Shown here: piece after piece, positions 8,128 to 17,700 of the stretch
How positions within the stretch are numbered: the first letter of the stretch is position 1
Layout of the letters: every line of letters begins with the position of its first letter
Assembly: GCA_902771155.1 (NCBI GenBank)
Contig: CACXVS010000003.1
Span: 62,001 to 126,000, forward strand
DNA from: an uncultured Prevotellaceae bacterium
GTDB lineage: Bacteria; Bacteroidota; Bacteroidia; Bacteroidales; Bacteroidaceae
DNA length: 64,000 nucleotides
Direction: 5' to 3'
The notes under the pieces: model-generated
What the model was told of the DNA's origin: nothing
The model's input: only the letters and a program-made list of their open reading frames with translations
The model's database searches: none
Made by a program: the position numbers and the translations under genes

Positions 8128-10323
8128 TTAACTGGATAAGTCGGAAGGACTGATGCCGAATTCGTCCTTAAAGCATTTAGTAAAATAGGATGGAGCCGTG
8201 AATCCTACTTCATAAGCCACCTCGGAAACGTTCTTGTCGGTGGTCTGGAGCAGTGCGCGGCCTTTTTGCAGACGGGCAGTGCGCAGCAGTTCTACAGGCG
8301 ACTGTCCGGTGAGGGCCTTCACCTTTCTGTATAGTTGTACTCGCGACAGACCAAGTTCTGCGCCGATCGTCTCTACGTTGAGATCGCTGTCGGCAAGGTT
8401 CTTTTCTACGAAATCGCGGAATTTGGTTACGAAAGCATCTTCTTTCTTGTTCTGTGGGATCAGTTCCTCTGCGGGTGTCTCAACAGGGTCGGTTCCTTCG
8501 GTACCTGCCACCTTACCAAACAGATCTTTCAGCTGGTGACGGCTTTTCAGCAGGTTCCCGATGCGTGCCATGAGCACCTCGGCAGAGAAAGGCTTGGTGA
8601 TATAGGCGTCGGCACCGCTCTCATAGCCCTCAATCTGATGATGGCTGAGTGCGCGGGCAGTCAGCAGAATCACCGGAATATGACTGGTGGCCGTACCGTT
8701 CTTGACGCGCTGGCAGAACTCCAGACCATTCATAACGGGCATCATCACGTCGCTGACAATCAGGTCGGGTACGATCTCGTTGGCTAATGCCAGGCCCTGC
8801 TGACCATCGGCGGCTTCGTTTATCTGATATTTATCCTGCAGGATGGAGCGCAGGTAAACGCGTATGTCGGCATTGTCATCGACTATCAGCACGGTAGCCG
8901 TCTCTTCCGGATTCTCCTGTGAGGCTGTTTCTGTCTCTGCTGCTTTCTCCACATGGACAGTCTCCTGCTGACTCGCTGTCAGGTCGTCGATGCTTCCTGT
9001 GGCTTGTACGTTCAGCATCTTGTTGATAAGTTGCGTCAGTTGCTGGGTATTACGACGAAGAATGGCAAAGAGTCCTTTTGTCTCGGCACCGGCCTCTTTA
9101 ACCTCCTTTGTCTGGCTCAACTGCTCCAGCGGACCTTCAATCAGCGTCAACGGCGTGCGTAATTCGTGGCTCACTTGGGTGTAGAAGTCCAGTTGCTCGC
9201 GCTCCATCTGTGTGCGTTCTTCCTGGATACGGGCTTTCTGGATGTAATAGCGATAGATGATAATTATCAATACCAACAGCAGGAAGATAAATGCAATGGC
9301 CAGTACCAGCACTATCTGCTGATAGCCAAGTAGTTTTAAATAGGCATCTGAACGCTCATGTAATTGGTTGAGATAGTTTCCTTGACGCACCATTTCCTCA
9401 TTCTGCATCAACAATACATTGGCATTGTCTTTTGTTACGAGGGCTGCCATCAAAGGATTGTCCTTCTGATACGGCTTCCCTTCAAGGATATTCATGGCCA
9501 GTTGTAATACTTCATCGCCATGGGTGGGATAGATGTACGAGGCATCGAGGATGGAGTCTCTGACACAGGCAATACCGTTTCCCTCACCAGGCAGTCCGTC
9601 GATACCGCAGTATTTCGTCGTAGCATTGTTAAGCGCTTTTGAGGCTCCCAGGGCCATGCGGTCGTTTTGTCCGAAGACGAAGTCTATCTGCGAGAGGTCG
9701 CCCTGATAGTCCTTGATAGCCTTGACGGCGCTCTCCTCTGTCCAGTCGCCTTGGAGTGAGGCCACCAGTGTGATGCCTGGATAGCCGGCCAGAGTTTCCG
9801 AAAAGCCCTTATGTCGCTCGATGGCGGGTGAGGAGCCTTTCAGACCCATTATTTCCATGACACGTCCCTTGCCATTGAGCCTGGTCGCGATATACTCGCC
9901 CATCAGGCGACCCATCTCGAAGTTGTCGGCACCGATATAGGCGGTAAATTTCTTGGAATTGGTCTTGCGGTCAATGACGATGACGGGTATCCCCATGTCA
10001 TAGACCTCATCGATGGCTGGTGAGACAGTGGCCTCTTGGTTCGGGGCAACAATAAGCAGATTGATGCCATCCTTGATGAACTGGTGAATCTGCTCTATCT
10101 GCTTCTCGTCTCTATCGTCGGCAGAGGCGAAGCGCAACTCTACTCCGTCGTGAAAGTAGGTTCCTGTCTGCAACTCGTCATTCAGCTTGTCGCGCCAGAT
10201 GTCTTCTGAACACTGCGATACTCCTATGACATACTTCGGCGCTTGTTTGCTGCAGGCTGTCAGCAAGAGTATCAGGATGGTGCCCGACAGGATTGCTCTG
10301 ATGACATTCATTGTTGTTTTCAT
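8128..10323 (-). CDS. Hybrid two-component regulator with periplasmic sugar-binding sensor, lacking an evident ATPase domain
   Basis: A 731-residue one-protein sensor and transcription factor. Domains: signal-like N terminus with an odd LLLTAC lipobox (Cys24); a LacI-type periplasmic-binding-protein sensor (about 30-315); a transmembrane helix (about 335-365, LVLAIAFIFLLLVLIIII); a HisKA segment (SHELRTPLTLIEG, His386); a receiver (DD482-483, phospho-acceptor Asp525 in VSDVMMP, Lys in ITKPFS); and an AraC-type HTH at the C terminus (about 625-731). Only about 50 low-complexity residues separate HisKA from the receiver, so the HATPase_c domain with its N, G1 and G2 boxes is absent. Fructan loci of Bacteroides use a PBP-type sensor that binds fructose, which fits this context. 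The gene follows the GH2 gene by 37 bp. Confidence 0.88.
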   Translation of the reverse strand: MKTTMNVIRAILSGTILILLLTACSKQAPKYVIGVSQCSEDIWRDKLNDELQTGTYFHDGVELRFASADDRDEKQIEQIHQFIKDGINLLIVAPNQEATVSPAIDEVYDMGIPVIVIDRKTNSKKFTAYIGADNFEMGRLMGEYIATRLNGKGRVMEIMGLKGSSPAIERHKGFSETLAGYPGITLVASLQGDWTEESAVKAIKDYQGDLSQIDFVFGQNDRMALGASKALNNATTKYCGIDGLPGEGNGIACVRDSILDASYIYPTHGDEVLQLAMNILEGKPYQKDNPLMAALVTKDNANVLLMQNEEMVRQGNYLNQLHERSDAYLKLLGYQQIVLVLAIAFIFLLLVLIIIIYRYYIQKARIQEERTQMEREQLDFYTQVSHELRTPLTLIEGPLEQLSQTKEVKEAGAETKGLFAILRRNTQQLTQLINKMLNVQATGSIDDLTASQQETVHVEKAAETETASQENPEETATVLIVDDNADIRVYLRSILQDKYQINEAADGQQGLALANEIVPDLIVSDVMMPVMNGLEFCQRVKNGTATSHIPVILLTARALSHHQIEGYESGADAYITKPFSAEVLMARIGNLLKSRHQLKDLFGKVAGTEGTDPVETPAEELIPQNKKEDAFVTKFRDFVEKNLADSDLNVETIGAELGLSRVQLYRKVKALTGQSPVELLRTARLQKGRALLQTTDKNVSEVAYEVGFTAPSYFTKCFKDEFGISPSDLSS

Positions 10324-10360
10324 CGCTTCAGTTATTAGGTTTCTTTGGTTATGGGGTTTC

Positions 10361-12688
10361 TTATAATGTTACACTTACTTGTTGTCCGTCATTCAGCTGA
10401 AGGAAGATGACTGTTGGCATAACAGCCAGATTGGTTGAGTCGAGACCACGTACAATCAGTTGGGCATTGCCCATGAAGGCGTTGAAGGTGGCCTCGCGCT
10501 TGTCGGTCCCCTGAGGACGTTCCTCCACCTTGTAGCCTGGATCGCCGTTGCCCCAGCCAAGAATCTCTCCATGGCCACGTACTGCCACATGGATCGGGTC
10601 GCAGGCATCGGGTACGTAGCGGCCTTTCTTGTCTTGGAGCGTGATGTCGATGACCACGATGTCTTCTCCGTCTTGTTTCAAGCTCTTCTTACTGGTGGCT
10701 ATGCTCAGTTTCTCCGCTGGTCCTGTGGTCTCTACGCGTTCCGTCATCACTTGCTTACCGTTCTTAAAGCCCTTGGCAACGAGTCGTCCTGGACGATAGG
10801 TGGTCTTCCACACGAGGTGACCATCCTTCTCGATTTTCTGACGCCCCAGCGACTTTCCGTCCTGTAGTAGTTCCACTTCGTCCATGTTCGTATAGGCCCA
10901 GACTTCCACCTCCTGACCTTCCCAGCCCTTCAGGTTCCAGTGGGGAAAGATGTGAAGCACGGGCTTGTCTGTCCAGGCGGCTTTCAGGTAATAGGCCTCA
11001 TCCTTGGGGAAGCAGCAGTAGTCGAGGATGCCGAACTCGCTGCCCGTAGCGGGCCATACCATCGGATTAGGCTCTCCACGATAGTCGATACCCGTCCACC
11101 AGAATACTCCTCCTGCCCAGATGTTGTCGCGATAGAACTTCCAACCACGCTCGATAACATTCTTCTCCCCATTAGAGCGCTCTTCACCCTCCATGTTGAT
11201 ACTCTTCATCCAACCCTTTATGGAGTCGGTCTGATATACATTCCGCGTGCCACAGCCACTGGTCTCTTCCGTACCTACGACCACCCAGTCGGGATAAGCC
11301 CTGTGCCGGTTATCGACATCGTTTTGTACGATATAGTTATATCCATGGATATCCACCTGTTTCACGATGCCGAAACCTCCGCTACAACCATAGGTGTAGA
11401 GACGTGAATCGTCGATGGTACGGGCATAGTCGATCATGGTTCTGGCAATCTTCTCACCCTTGTCGTTACCTTCTATCCACCATTCCTCATTACCGATGCT
11501 CCAGAGGGCTACCGAGGGGTGGTTGCGATGATCAACGATCATCCGTTTCAGTAAGTCGAGGTGCTCGTGGTTGGTACCCATAAGGCGGTTCTCGTCGATG
11601 CAGAGGATACCCAACGAGTCGCACACGTCGAGGGCTATGTCGGAAGCGGGATTGTGAGACCAACGGATGGCGTTGACACCTATATCGCGCAACTTGTTAA
11701 TACGATAAATCCACAGCTCTTTGGTAACGGCCGTTCCCACACCTGCATGGTCAAGATGCAGATCGACACCCTTGAAGAGGAAAGGTTGTCCGTTTAAGCG
11801 TACTCCTTCTTTGGCGTCAAAAGTCAGTGTACGCAGACCCACCTTGGTGTAAACGATATCCTCGCCGCCAATGGTGGTTGTTTTGAGCATGTAGAGATAG
11901 GGGTCGTCTGTATTCCACAGGTGGGGATTGCTGAGGGTAAGCGTCTCCTTTCCCTCTGCCACTACCTTGCCTTCATGGTCGAGTAATGTGTTCTTATAGT
12001 CGCAGGTAGCCTCCACTTTCACGTTCAGTTGGCCATCTTTCCAGACATAGAACACATTATTAATATAATGCTGGGCATCCTTCTTAATCAAATATGTGTC
12101 GCGATAGATACCGGCACCTTCATAGTACCAGCCCTCCTCGGTCATGGCATCGCAACGCACAGCAATCACGTTGTCACCACCATAGTTCAGGTACTCCGAT
12201 ACATTGTATTCCTGTGAGGCATAGCCACTGGGCTCTGTTCCCAGGTAGAAACCGTTGCAGAAAACCTGAGCATTGCGGAAGATGCCATCGAAGCGAATAC
12301 TGATGGCCTTGCCTTCATCCTTCTTGTCAATGGAGAAGTGCTTGCGATACCAGCCAATGGAGTTCTGCGGATATTTCCAACCCACCTGCTTGTAGCCATG
12401 TGAGTGACTGGCCTTACCATCATAAGGCAGATCTACCACCCAGTCGTGCGGCACAACCACGTGTGTCCATGAAGCGTCGTCGAACTCGATGGATGCCGGT
12501 CCTTTATTCTGACCTACAGCCTTGGCCCGATAAGTAAAATACTCGGTGCCGTGGGTAAAGTCGGCCTGCATTGAAGCTGCGTCGCCAAGGTGGAATGACC
12601 AGTCTTTGTTTAATGAAGTTACTTCACGTTGAGCGCTGACCAAGAGTGCCAGCGTGGTTAAGATAAGGGTAGTGGTTAATCTTTTCAT
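10361..12688 (-). CDS. Secreted glycoside hydrolase family 2 enzyme (beta-galactosidase-like)
   Basis: A 775-residue GH2 enzyme with an N-terminal signal peptide (TLALLVSAQ), so probably periplasmic. The order is jelly-roll sugar-binding domain (about 22-200), Ig-like domain (about 200-285), and a TIM barrel holding the acid/base Glu401 (SIGNEEWW) and likely nucleophile Glu474 (VVGTEETSG). A C-terminal part resembling DUF4982 (HIFPHWNLKGWEGQEVEVWA) and a terminal Ig-like module follow. The linkage cleaved cannot be told: galactosidase, mannosidase and glucuronidase members look alike at this level. It precedes the hybrid sensor gene by 37 bp and is probably co-transcribed with it, which is odd for a fructan locus. 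A putative -7 element TATCTTTG (minus strand, 12726-12733) lies upstream. Confidence 0.9.
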   Translation of the reverse strand: MKRLTTTLILTTLALLVSAQREVTSLNKDWSFHLGDAASMQADFTHGTEYFTYRAKAVGQNKGPASIEFDDASWTHVVVPHDWVVDLPYDGKASHSHGYKQVGWKYPQNSIGWYRKHFSIDKKDEGKAISIRFDGIFRNAQVFCNGFYLGTEPSGYASQEYNVSEYLNYGGDNVIAVRCDAMTEEGWYYEGAGIYRDTYLIKKDAQHYINNVFYVWKDGQLNVKVEATCDYKNTLLDHEGKVVAEGKETLTLSNPHLWNTDDPYLYMLKTTTIGGEDIVYTKVGLRTLTFDAKEGVRLNGQPFLFKGVDLHLDHAGVGTAVTKELWIYRINKLRDIGVNAIRWSHNPASDIALDVCDSLGILCIDENRLMGTNHEHLDLLKRMIVDHRNHPSVALWSIGNEEWWIEGNDKGEKIARTMIDYARTIDDSRLYTYGCSGGFGIVKQVDIHGYNYIVQNDVDNRHRAYPDWVVVGTEETSGCGTRNVYQTDSIKGWMKSINMEGEERSNGEKNVIERGWKFYRDNIWAGGVFWWTGIDYRGEPNPMVWPATGSEFGILDYCCFPKDEAYYLKAAWTDKPVLHIFPHWNLKGWEGQEVEVWAYTNMDEVELLQDGKSLGRQKIEKDGHLVWKTTYRPGRLVAKGFKNGKQVMTERVETTGPAEKLSIATSKKSLKQDGEDIVVIDITLQDKKGRYVPDACDPIHVAVRGHGEILGWGNGDPGYKVEERPQGTDKREATFNAFMGNAQLIVRGLDSTNLAVMPTVIFLQLNDGQQVSVTL

Positions 12689-12725
12689 ATTAGTACGTTT
12701 TAGTACGTTTTGTAGTTTCAGGGTA

Positions 12726-12733
12726 CAAAGATA
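12726..12733 (-). promoter_or_regulatory. Putative -7 promoter element for the GH2 gene
   Basis: CAAAGATA on the plus strand reads TATCTTTG on the minus strand, 38 bp upstream of the GH2 start. The spacer also holds two copies of agtacgtttt (about 12692-12712). Confidence 0.55.
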
Positions 12734-12762
12734 ATAAAAAGGCGGAAAAAACGCAAGAAATG

Positions 12763-12794
12763 TTTGGTAATTTTAAATAAATCTCGTATTTTTG
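12763..12794 (+). promoter_or_regulatory. Bacteroidetes-type promoter of upp
   Basis: TTTG at 12763-12766, a 20-nt spacer and TATTTTTG at 12787-12794 match the Bacteroidetes housekeeping promoter consensus; the upp start is 24 bp downstream. It is divergent from the GH2 promoter. Confidence 0.8.
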
Positions 12795-12818
12795 CAGCAA
12801 ACTTAAAACATAAATGCC

Positions 12819-13505
12819 ATGCAAGTAATCAATTTCTCAGAACAGAACAGCATTATCAATCAGTTCATGTATGAGCTGCGCGACAAGAATTATCAGAAGA
12901 ATCGTCTGCTTTTTCGTCACAATGTAGAACGCATTGGTGAGTTGATGGCTTACGAAGTGTCTAAGACACTGGAGTACAAGCCCAAGACAGTAACTACTCC
13001 CCTTGGCACACTTGATATCCCCCTACCGAAAGATGACATCGTACTGGGTACTGTGTTGCGTGCCGGATTGCCACTCCATCAAGGTTTCCTGAATGTCTTT
13101 GATCGTGCAGACAATGCTTATGTGTCAGCCTTCCGGATGTATATCAACCGCGAGCATACTGAGGTGGGTATTCAGGCGGATTATATTGCTGCACCGAGTG
13201 TGAAGGGTAAGACGCTGATTATCGCTGACCCGATGTTGGCCACTGGTGGCTCCATGGCTGCGGCTATCGAGGCTTTACTGATGTCGGGTAAGCCTAAGAA
13301 AATACATGTTTGCTGTGTTATTGCTGCGCCTGAGGGCATTGAGGTTGTGAAGGAAGCCCTTCCAGAGGACTCTACTATTTGGTGTGCTTCTATTGACCAG
13401 GGTATGAACGAACAGAAATATATTGTGCCAGGCTTTGGTGACTGTGGCGATCTCTGCTTCGGTGAGAAGATGCAGTCGTTCCGTAAGATAGCGGACAAAC
13501 GCTAA
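12819..13505 (+). CDS. upp: Uracil phosphoribosyltransferase
   Basis: Converts uracil and PRPP to UMP in the cytoplasm (pyrimidine salvage). The 228-residue protein has the PRPP-binding loop IADPMLATGGSM and the C-terminal uracil-binding segment YIVPGFGDCGD, both hallmarks of Upp. Length is slightly above the ~210 residues of most bacterial enzymes. It is monocistronic, with a consensus promoter upstream and a strong hairpin terminator at 13592-13638. Confidence 0.96.
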   Translation: MQVINFSEQNSIINQFMYELRDKNYQKNRLLFRHNVERIGELMAYEVSKTLEYKPKTVTTPLGTLDIPLPKDDIVLGTVLRAGLPLHQGFLNVFDRADNAYVSAFRMYINREHTEVGIQADYIAAPSVKGKTLIIADPMLATGGSMAAAIEALLMSGKPKKIHVCCVIAAPEGIEVVKEALPEDSTIWCASIDQGMNEQKYIVPGFGDCGDLCFGEKMQSFRKIADKR

Positions 13506-13591
13506 AGTCCAAGGCCTCAGGTCAGGGATTATAGCAAAGGCATGCGCCTGAATGACGAGGAGTCATAAAAATGTCGTCTATTGACGATCCG

Positions 13592-13638
13592 TGCGACAGA
13601 TTCCTGGGCTTTCCCTTGAGTCTGTCGCATTTTCTTTT
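13592..13638 (+). terminator. Hairpin terminator downstream of upp
   Basis: TGCGACAGA (13592-13600) pairs with TCTGTCGCA (13621-13629); the interior extends the stem with GGG/CCC around a CTTT loop, and TTTTCTTTT follows at 13630. It ends the upp transcript 87 bp after the stop codon. Confidence 0.8.
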
Positions 13639-13699
13639 CCCAGTCGCAATAAGTGAAGAAAAAAGTGCCGATAATCAGTGTCAGTAGATAGATTTTTCA

Positions 13700-13768
13700 T
13701 ATCTTTGCGGAAAAAATAAAAAAAGGTAGTGAATAAGTTAGTTATTTAAAAAAAATAATGTATCTTTG
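13700..13768 (+). promoter_or_regulatory. Two candidate -7 elements upstream of the Hcp-VgrG operon
   Basis: TATCTTTG occurs at 13700-13707 and again at 13761-13768, 108 and 47 bp upstream of the first Hcp-like gene. Neither has a clear TTTG at -33. Two starts, or one real and one chance match in this AT-rich stretch, are possible. Confidence 0.5.
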
Positions 13769-13815
13769 CAACTCCAACCTACTATAAATGATACTGAAGC
13801 ATAAAACAATTAGAT

Positions 13816-14226
13816 ATGGCATTGACAGCAATATTAGAATTTGGCGACAACAGCATCAAACGCTACTCCAAACGCTTTATGGTAGCAGATTGTCGTTTCG
13901 TGTTTGTACTCGACTACAACGACTTCCGTCCATCCGACGCTCCTCGTTGCGAGAAAGTGGAAGTAACAGTAGTGGCTCCTGGTAAGGATAGTCCTGCTCT
14001 TTACGAATGGCACGACTCCCGTGGCGTGAATAGTGGCCGCATCGTGCTGAGCAGGGAAACCAACAGTCGTCCCGAAGAGAGCGACGACCACATCCTCTAT
14101 TTCGAGAATGCCCAGTGCTTCTCTCTGCGTGAAGAATATGACATCGATAACAACCGCCGTATGCTGGTGCTGGGCATCGATGCCGAGAGTTTCAATATTG
14201 ACGGTGAGATCTTTAAACATCTGTAA
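13816..14226 (+). CDS. Type VI secretion Hcp/TssD tube protein (Bacteroidetes type)
   Basis: A 136-residue protein of the Hcp/TssD family, whose hexameric rings stack into the inner tube of the type VI secretion apparatus. Length and the pattern of beta strands (MALTAILEFGDN, FRPSDAPRCEKVEVTVVAP, a central YEWH, ending DAESFNIDGEIFKHL) match Bacteroidetes TssD proteins as I recall them. No signal peptide is present, as expected. It is the first gene of a seven-gene co-directional operon, 3 bp before the second Hcp-like gene. No sheath or baseplate gene is in the window, so this is an Hcp/VgrG island or one end of a larger locus. Confidence 0.8.
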   Translation: MALTAILEFGDNSIKRYSKRFMVADCRFVFVLDYNDFRPSDAPRCEKVEVTVVAPGKDSPALYEWHDSRGVNSGRIVLSRETNSRPEESDDHILYFENAQCFSLREEYDIDNNRRMLVLGIDAESFNIDGEIFKHL

Positions 14227-14229
14227 GCT

Positions 14230-14715
14230 ATGGCAAGGTTAGCATCCAATGAACTGAAAGCGGTGTTGGTGATGGATAACTTCCTCGACAACCCACTGAA
14301 CGTATTGAAAGAGAACAGTCTGACATTGCAGCATTTCTCTTATGATAGTGAGCACGACCGTAAGATCAACGGTACCACTTATGGGAAGTCGAAGCCTACG
14401 ATTCTCAATATGACCGTGCGTGTCACCCATCCCCGTCATGCCAGGGCCTTCTATCATGAGTTGGCCGTGAGAGGACATTATCATTTCTCGATCCTCTTCA
14501 ACGTGGTCTATGGTGAGCTCGGCCGTATTGCCAGCTACGAGAACGGTATGGTGGCCGATGGTTATATCGTCAGGATAGAAGAAGGATATAGCACCAGAAA
14601 GAACCAGAAGGGCGAAGACGAGCAGTTGCTTCTCAACGTGAAGATCCTGCTGCGGTCGATCACTTATATAAGCTATGAGCAGAAGAATCATCATCAGAGT
14701 GTGTACGTATATTAA
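14230..14715 (+). CDS. Second Hcp/TssD-like protein
   Basis: A 161-residue beta-rich protein with no signal peptide, placed 3 bp after the first TssD-like gene and 19 bp before vgrG. The strand pattern (PTILNMTVRVTHP, FSILFNVVYGELG, LLLNVKILLRSITY) suggests a divergent Hcp fold. Bacteroidetes T6SS loci commonly carry several TssD paralogues, and a second one may cap the tube or carry a specific cargo. The assignment rests on context and fold impression, not a clear motif. Confidence 0.55.
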   Translation: MARLASNELKAVLVMDNFLDNPLNVLKENSLTLQHFSYDSEHDRKINGTTYGKSKPTILNMTVRVTHPRHARAFYHELAVRGHYHFSILFNVVYGELGRIASYENGMVADGYIVRIEEGYSTRKNQKGEDEQLLLNVKILLRSITYISYEQKNHHQSVYVY

Positions 14716-14734
14716 AAAGATAGGAGAATAGTGT

Positions 14735-17700
14735 ATGGAAGATGCCAATACAAGTACTAATAGTATTACATTAAAAATCCACCTCGGTGGCGATGCCTAT
14801 AGTGGCACGGCTGATAAGAAGGAAAAATTTGTGGAGATGGTGACAGGTACCACCATAAGTGAGGCTACTCTGGTGGTACCCATTGATTCCGAAACCATCA
14901 GTTACCAGATCAATATCCAGGACATCAAGTTTACGAAGAAGATGTATAGTCCTAACACCATCGTAGCCGAGTTGCAGATTGCCAAAGGTTCGACAGAAGC
15001 AGGTGAGGTGTCGGGTGAGAATCTCTTTCTGAGTCGTAAGTTGCTCGAGACCATCTTCCTCGACCGTCAGGTAGAGCTCTACTGTAACGGTAATCAGGAG
15101 AACATGGTGGGTTCTGACTTCTATGTACAGAAGATCTCGTCCCGTTACACCAAGACATATCTCTATGTCACCATGTCGATCTACAGCCCCGATTATCAGT
15201 TCACCATCGAGGATTGCTGTCAGATGTTCGTGGGCAAGAAGATGAGCGAGATTATTACCGACAACAAGGAAAAATACAAGCTCCCCTATAACAGGAATAC
15301 CTCTATCTCCGTCAATTATAAAAACATGCAGCACTTTGTCACCGACGACCAGGAGCATATCTTCCCCTATCTTGTGCAGTATAACGAGAGTTACTATGAT
15401 TTCCTGAAGCGTACCACCAACCGTTGGGGAGAGTTCCTCTATTATGAGGATGGTGAGCTACATATCGGCTACGACAAAGAGGCCACACCGAAGAAGGTCG
15501 ATAACTATGAGAGCCGCAGCTATACCGATGTGGAGTCAACGGCTGACATGGACACGAAAACCAAGCTTCACCCACAGGCCACTGCTGATGAGAACTTCCT
15601 CAAAAATCCGATGGAGAAGGATAAGTACGAAGTTGTGAAGAACCAGATCACCGCCCTCGCCGATAAGGAAATGGGCCGGGATAAGTACACCATGGCCAAG
15701 ATCAGTTCCTTCCTCACAAACAACAAGACGTTGGTTGACTGGATTTTCGATACCTTAGTAGCTGATGGTATAGCATTTGCAGTTGCGACGAAGAAGGCCG
15801 CCGACAAGAATGGAAAGTTCAATGATAAGTACTTCTCGGATATCACCGACAAAAACAAGGAGCATTACAATGCAGAAAAGACGAAGTACAACCAGTTCTC
15901 CGAATTCGACCCCGTACTTAATGCCCAGTGGTACACCGAGATTCTGGGTATGGAGCTAACGGCAGGTAGTGATATCATGAAACTTGATTTCCAGACCACC
16001 TGGCCCGACCTGAAGCTCGGACAGTTCATTGAGGTCGAGGGCGAACAGTATATCGTTGCCGAGATTAATGGTTACCATCCCGAGGCAAAGAGAGTCTGTT
16101 ACGATGTCGTTTGTCTGCCTAAAGCCACGCTTAAGCATAGTAGGGTCATAGAGAAGGATAATGAAGAGGTGACTATTATTGAAGATTATCCTGGCTACTA
16201 TCCCTATTATCTGCCTTCGGGCCATATCCGTGAGGCAGGTCTCCAACATGCCACGGTGATGGATGTCGATGATCCGTTACGCGGAAACCGTGTACGTGTG
16301 AAGTTCGACTGGCAGAGCTCCGACGACGACAACCTCACCCCCTGGCTTCACTTTGCCCAAAGTGCCGCCACAAAGAGTGCCGGTGTGCATGGTCGCCACT
16401 ATAAGAAAGAAACCGTGCTTGTGGATTATATATCCAACAATGTCGAGCGTCCATACGTCGTCGGTGCCGTGTGCCAGAAAATACCCACACCACTGAGGTT
16501 GGGCAGTGCCGTCATGATGAGTCCCCAGGGCCATGGTGTCAGGGTGAGCGATGGTACGGGTGCCGGCTTAACAGCCTTTATGGCCAGTATGAACCCCGGT
16601 TTGAAGATGGCACAGAGTTTCTTCCCCGGAAAGGACTTCATTAATATCGCTAATCTGAAAGAGAGTCCCAGATTCGAGGGCAGCACAGAGATCTGCGACA
16701 TGTATGGCATCTACAGCATCAAAGGCTCTACCGACGGTCGTAACATTACTATCAAGTCACCCTGGGGCGACGTAAAGATGAATGCCTTTACCGGTATCAC
16801 CATCAGCGCTCCCAATGGCGATGTAAAGATTCAGGGTAAGAATGTCAGTATCGAGGCTGGTAATAACCTGAAGATTACCTCGGGAACCAATATCAAGAAC
16901 AGGTTCATCAGCCGCTATGGCGATGAGTATGATACCCTGCTGATTGCTCAGGATGTTTCCAAGAGGGTAAGCAAGAAACTGTTGACATTGGGTAAGTCGG
17001 CTTTCGATTTGTCGTTAATAAGAAAAATAATGGAGGTGGGATTCAGACCGCAGGAGGGTACCCTCGAGGTGAAGTCGAACCGTTTCCTGAAACTTTCTGC
17101 AGGCGGTGCTACAGCCGGCTTCCCCGACACGCTCTATAAGGATCCGAAGGCGAAGGCAAAAGAGATACTGGAGAAAAACGGCACGCTGAAGATGGCCCCT
17201 GCCATCGTGGCACTGATAGGCAAGATTGGCCCATGTGTTGACAGATTGGTAGATATTTACAAGAAACAGTACAACGAATGTATCGCCAAGCGCGAAGCCT
17301 TTGAGGCCGCTATCAATCGTCTGCAGTTCTATTCTAATCCTTCTGACCGTGGATTAGAATGGCCAAAGGTATGTAATAGATATGCTGACTTACAGCAGAA
17401 ATTGTGGGATCCGGAAACGAAAGAGATTAAGAAAGACGATCTTGGCTTTATAGATGATCATACGAGCGAAAGAGATCCGGAGACGATTAATCAATGGTGT
17501 TTCACAAGAGGCCTTACCCGTTCCCGTTATTCTGGTAAGGATAGAGGAAAAGTGATTCAGTTTATTTACAATCAGCGTAAGAAGGAGAAGGCTGCTATCG
17601 TGGAGTGTGCTAACGATTTGTTGAAGAGCATCCGTAAGCTTTGGGAGGTAAACCTCTTCAAGTCCGACTTAAATGTGTCTATTCGTCCTTGGTTCGGATT

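Noticed and set aside
13506..13591. Possible small gene or RNA between upp and its terminator
   Set aside because: No start codon with a credible frame, and no structure beyond the terminator itself.
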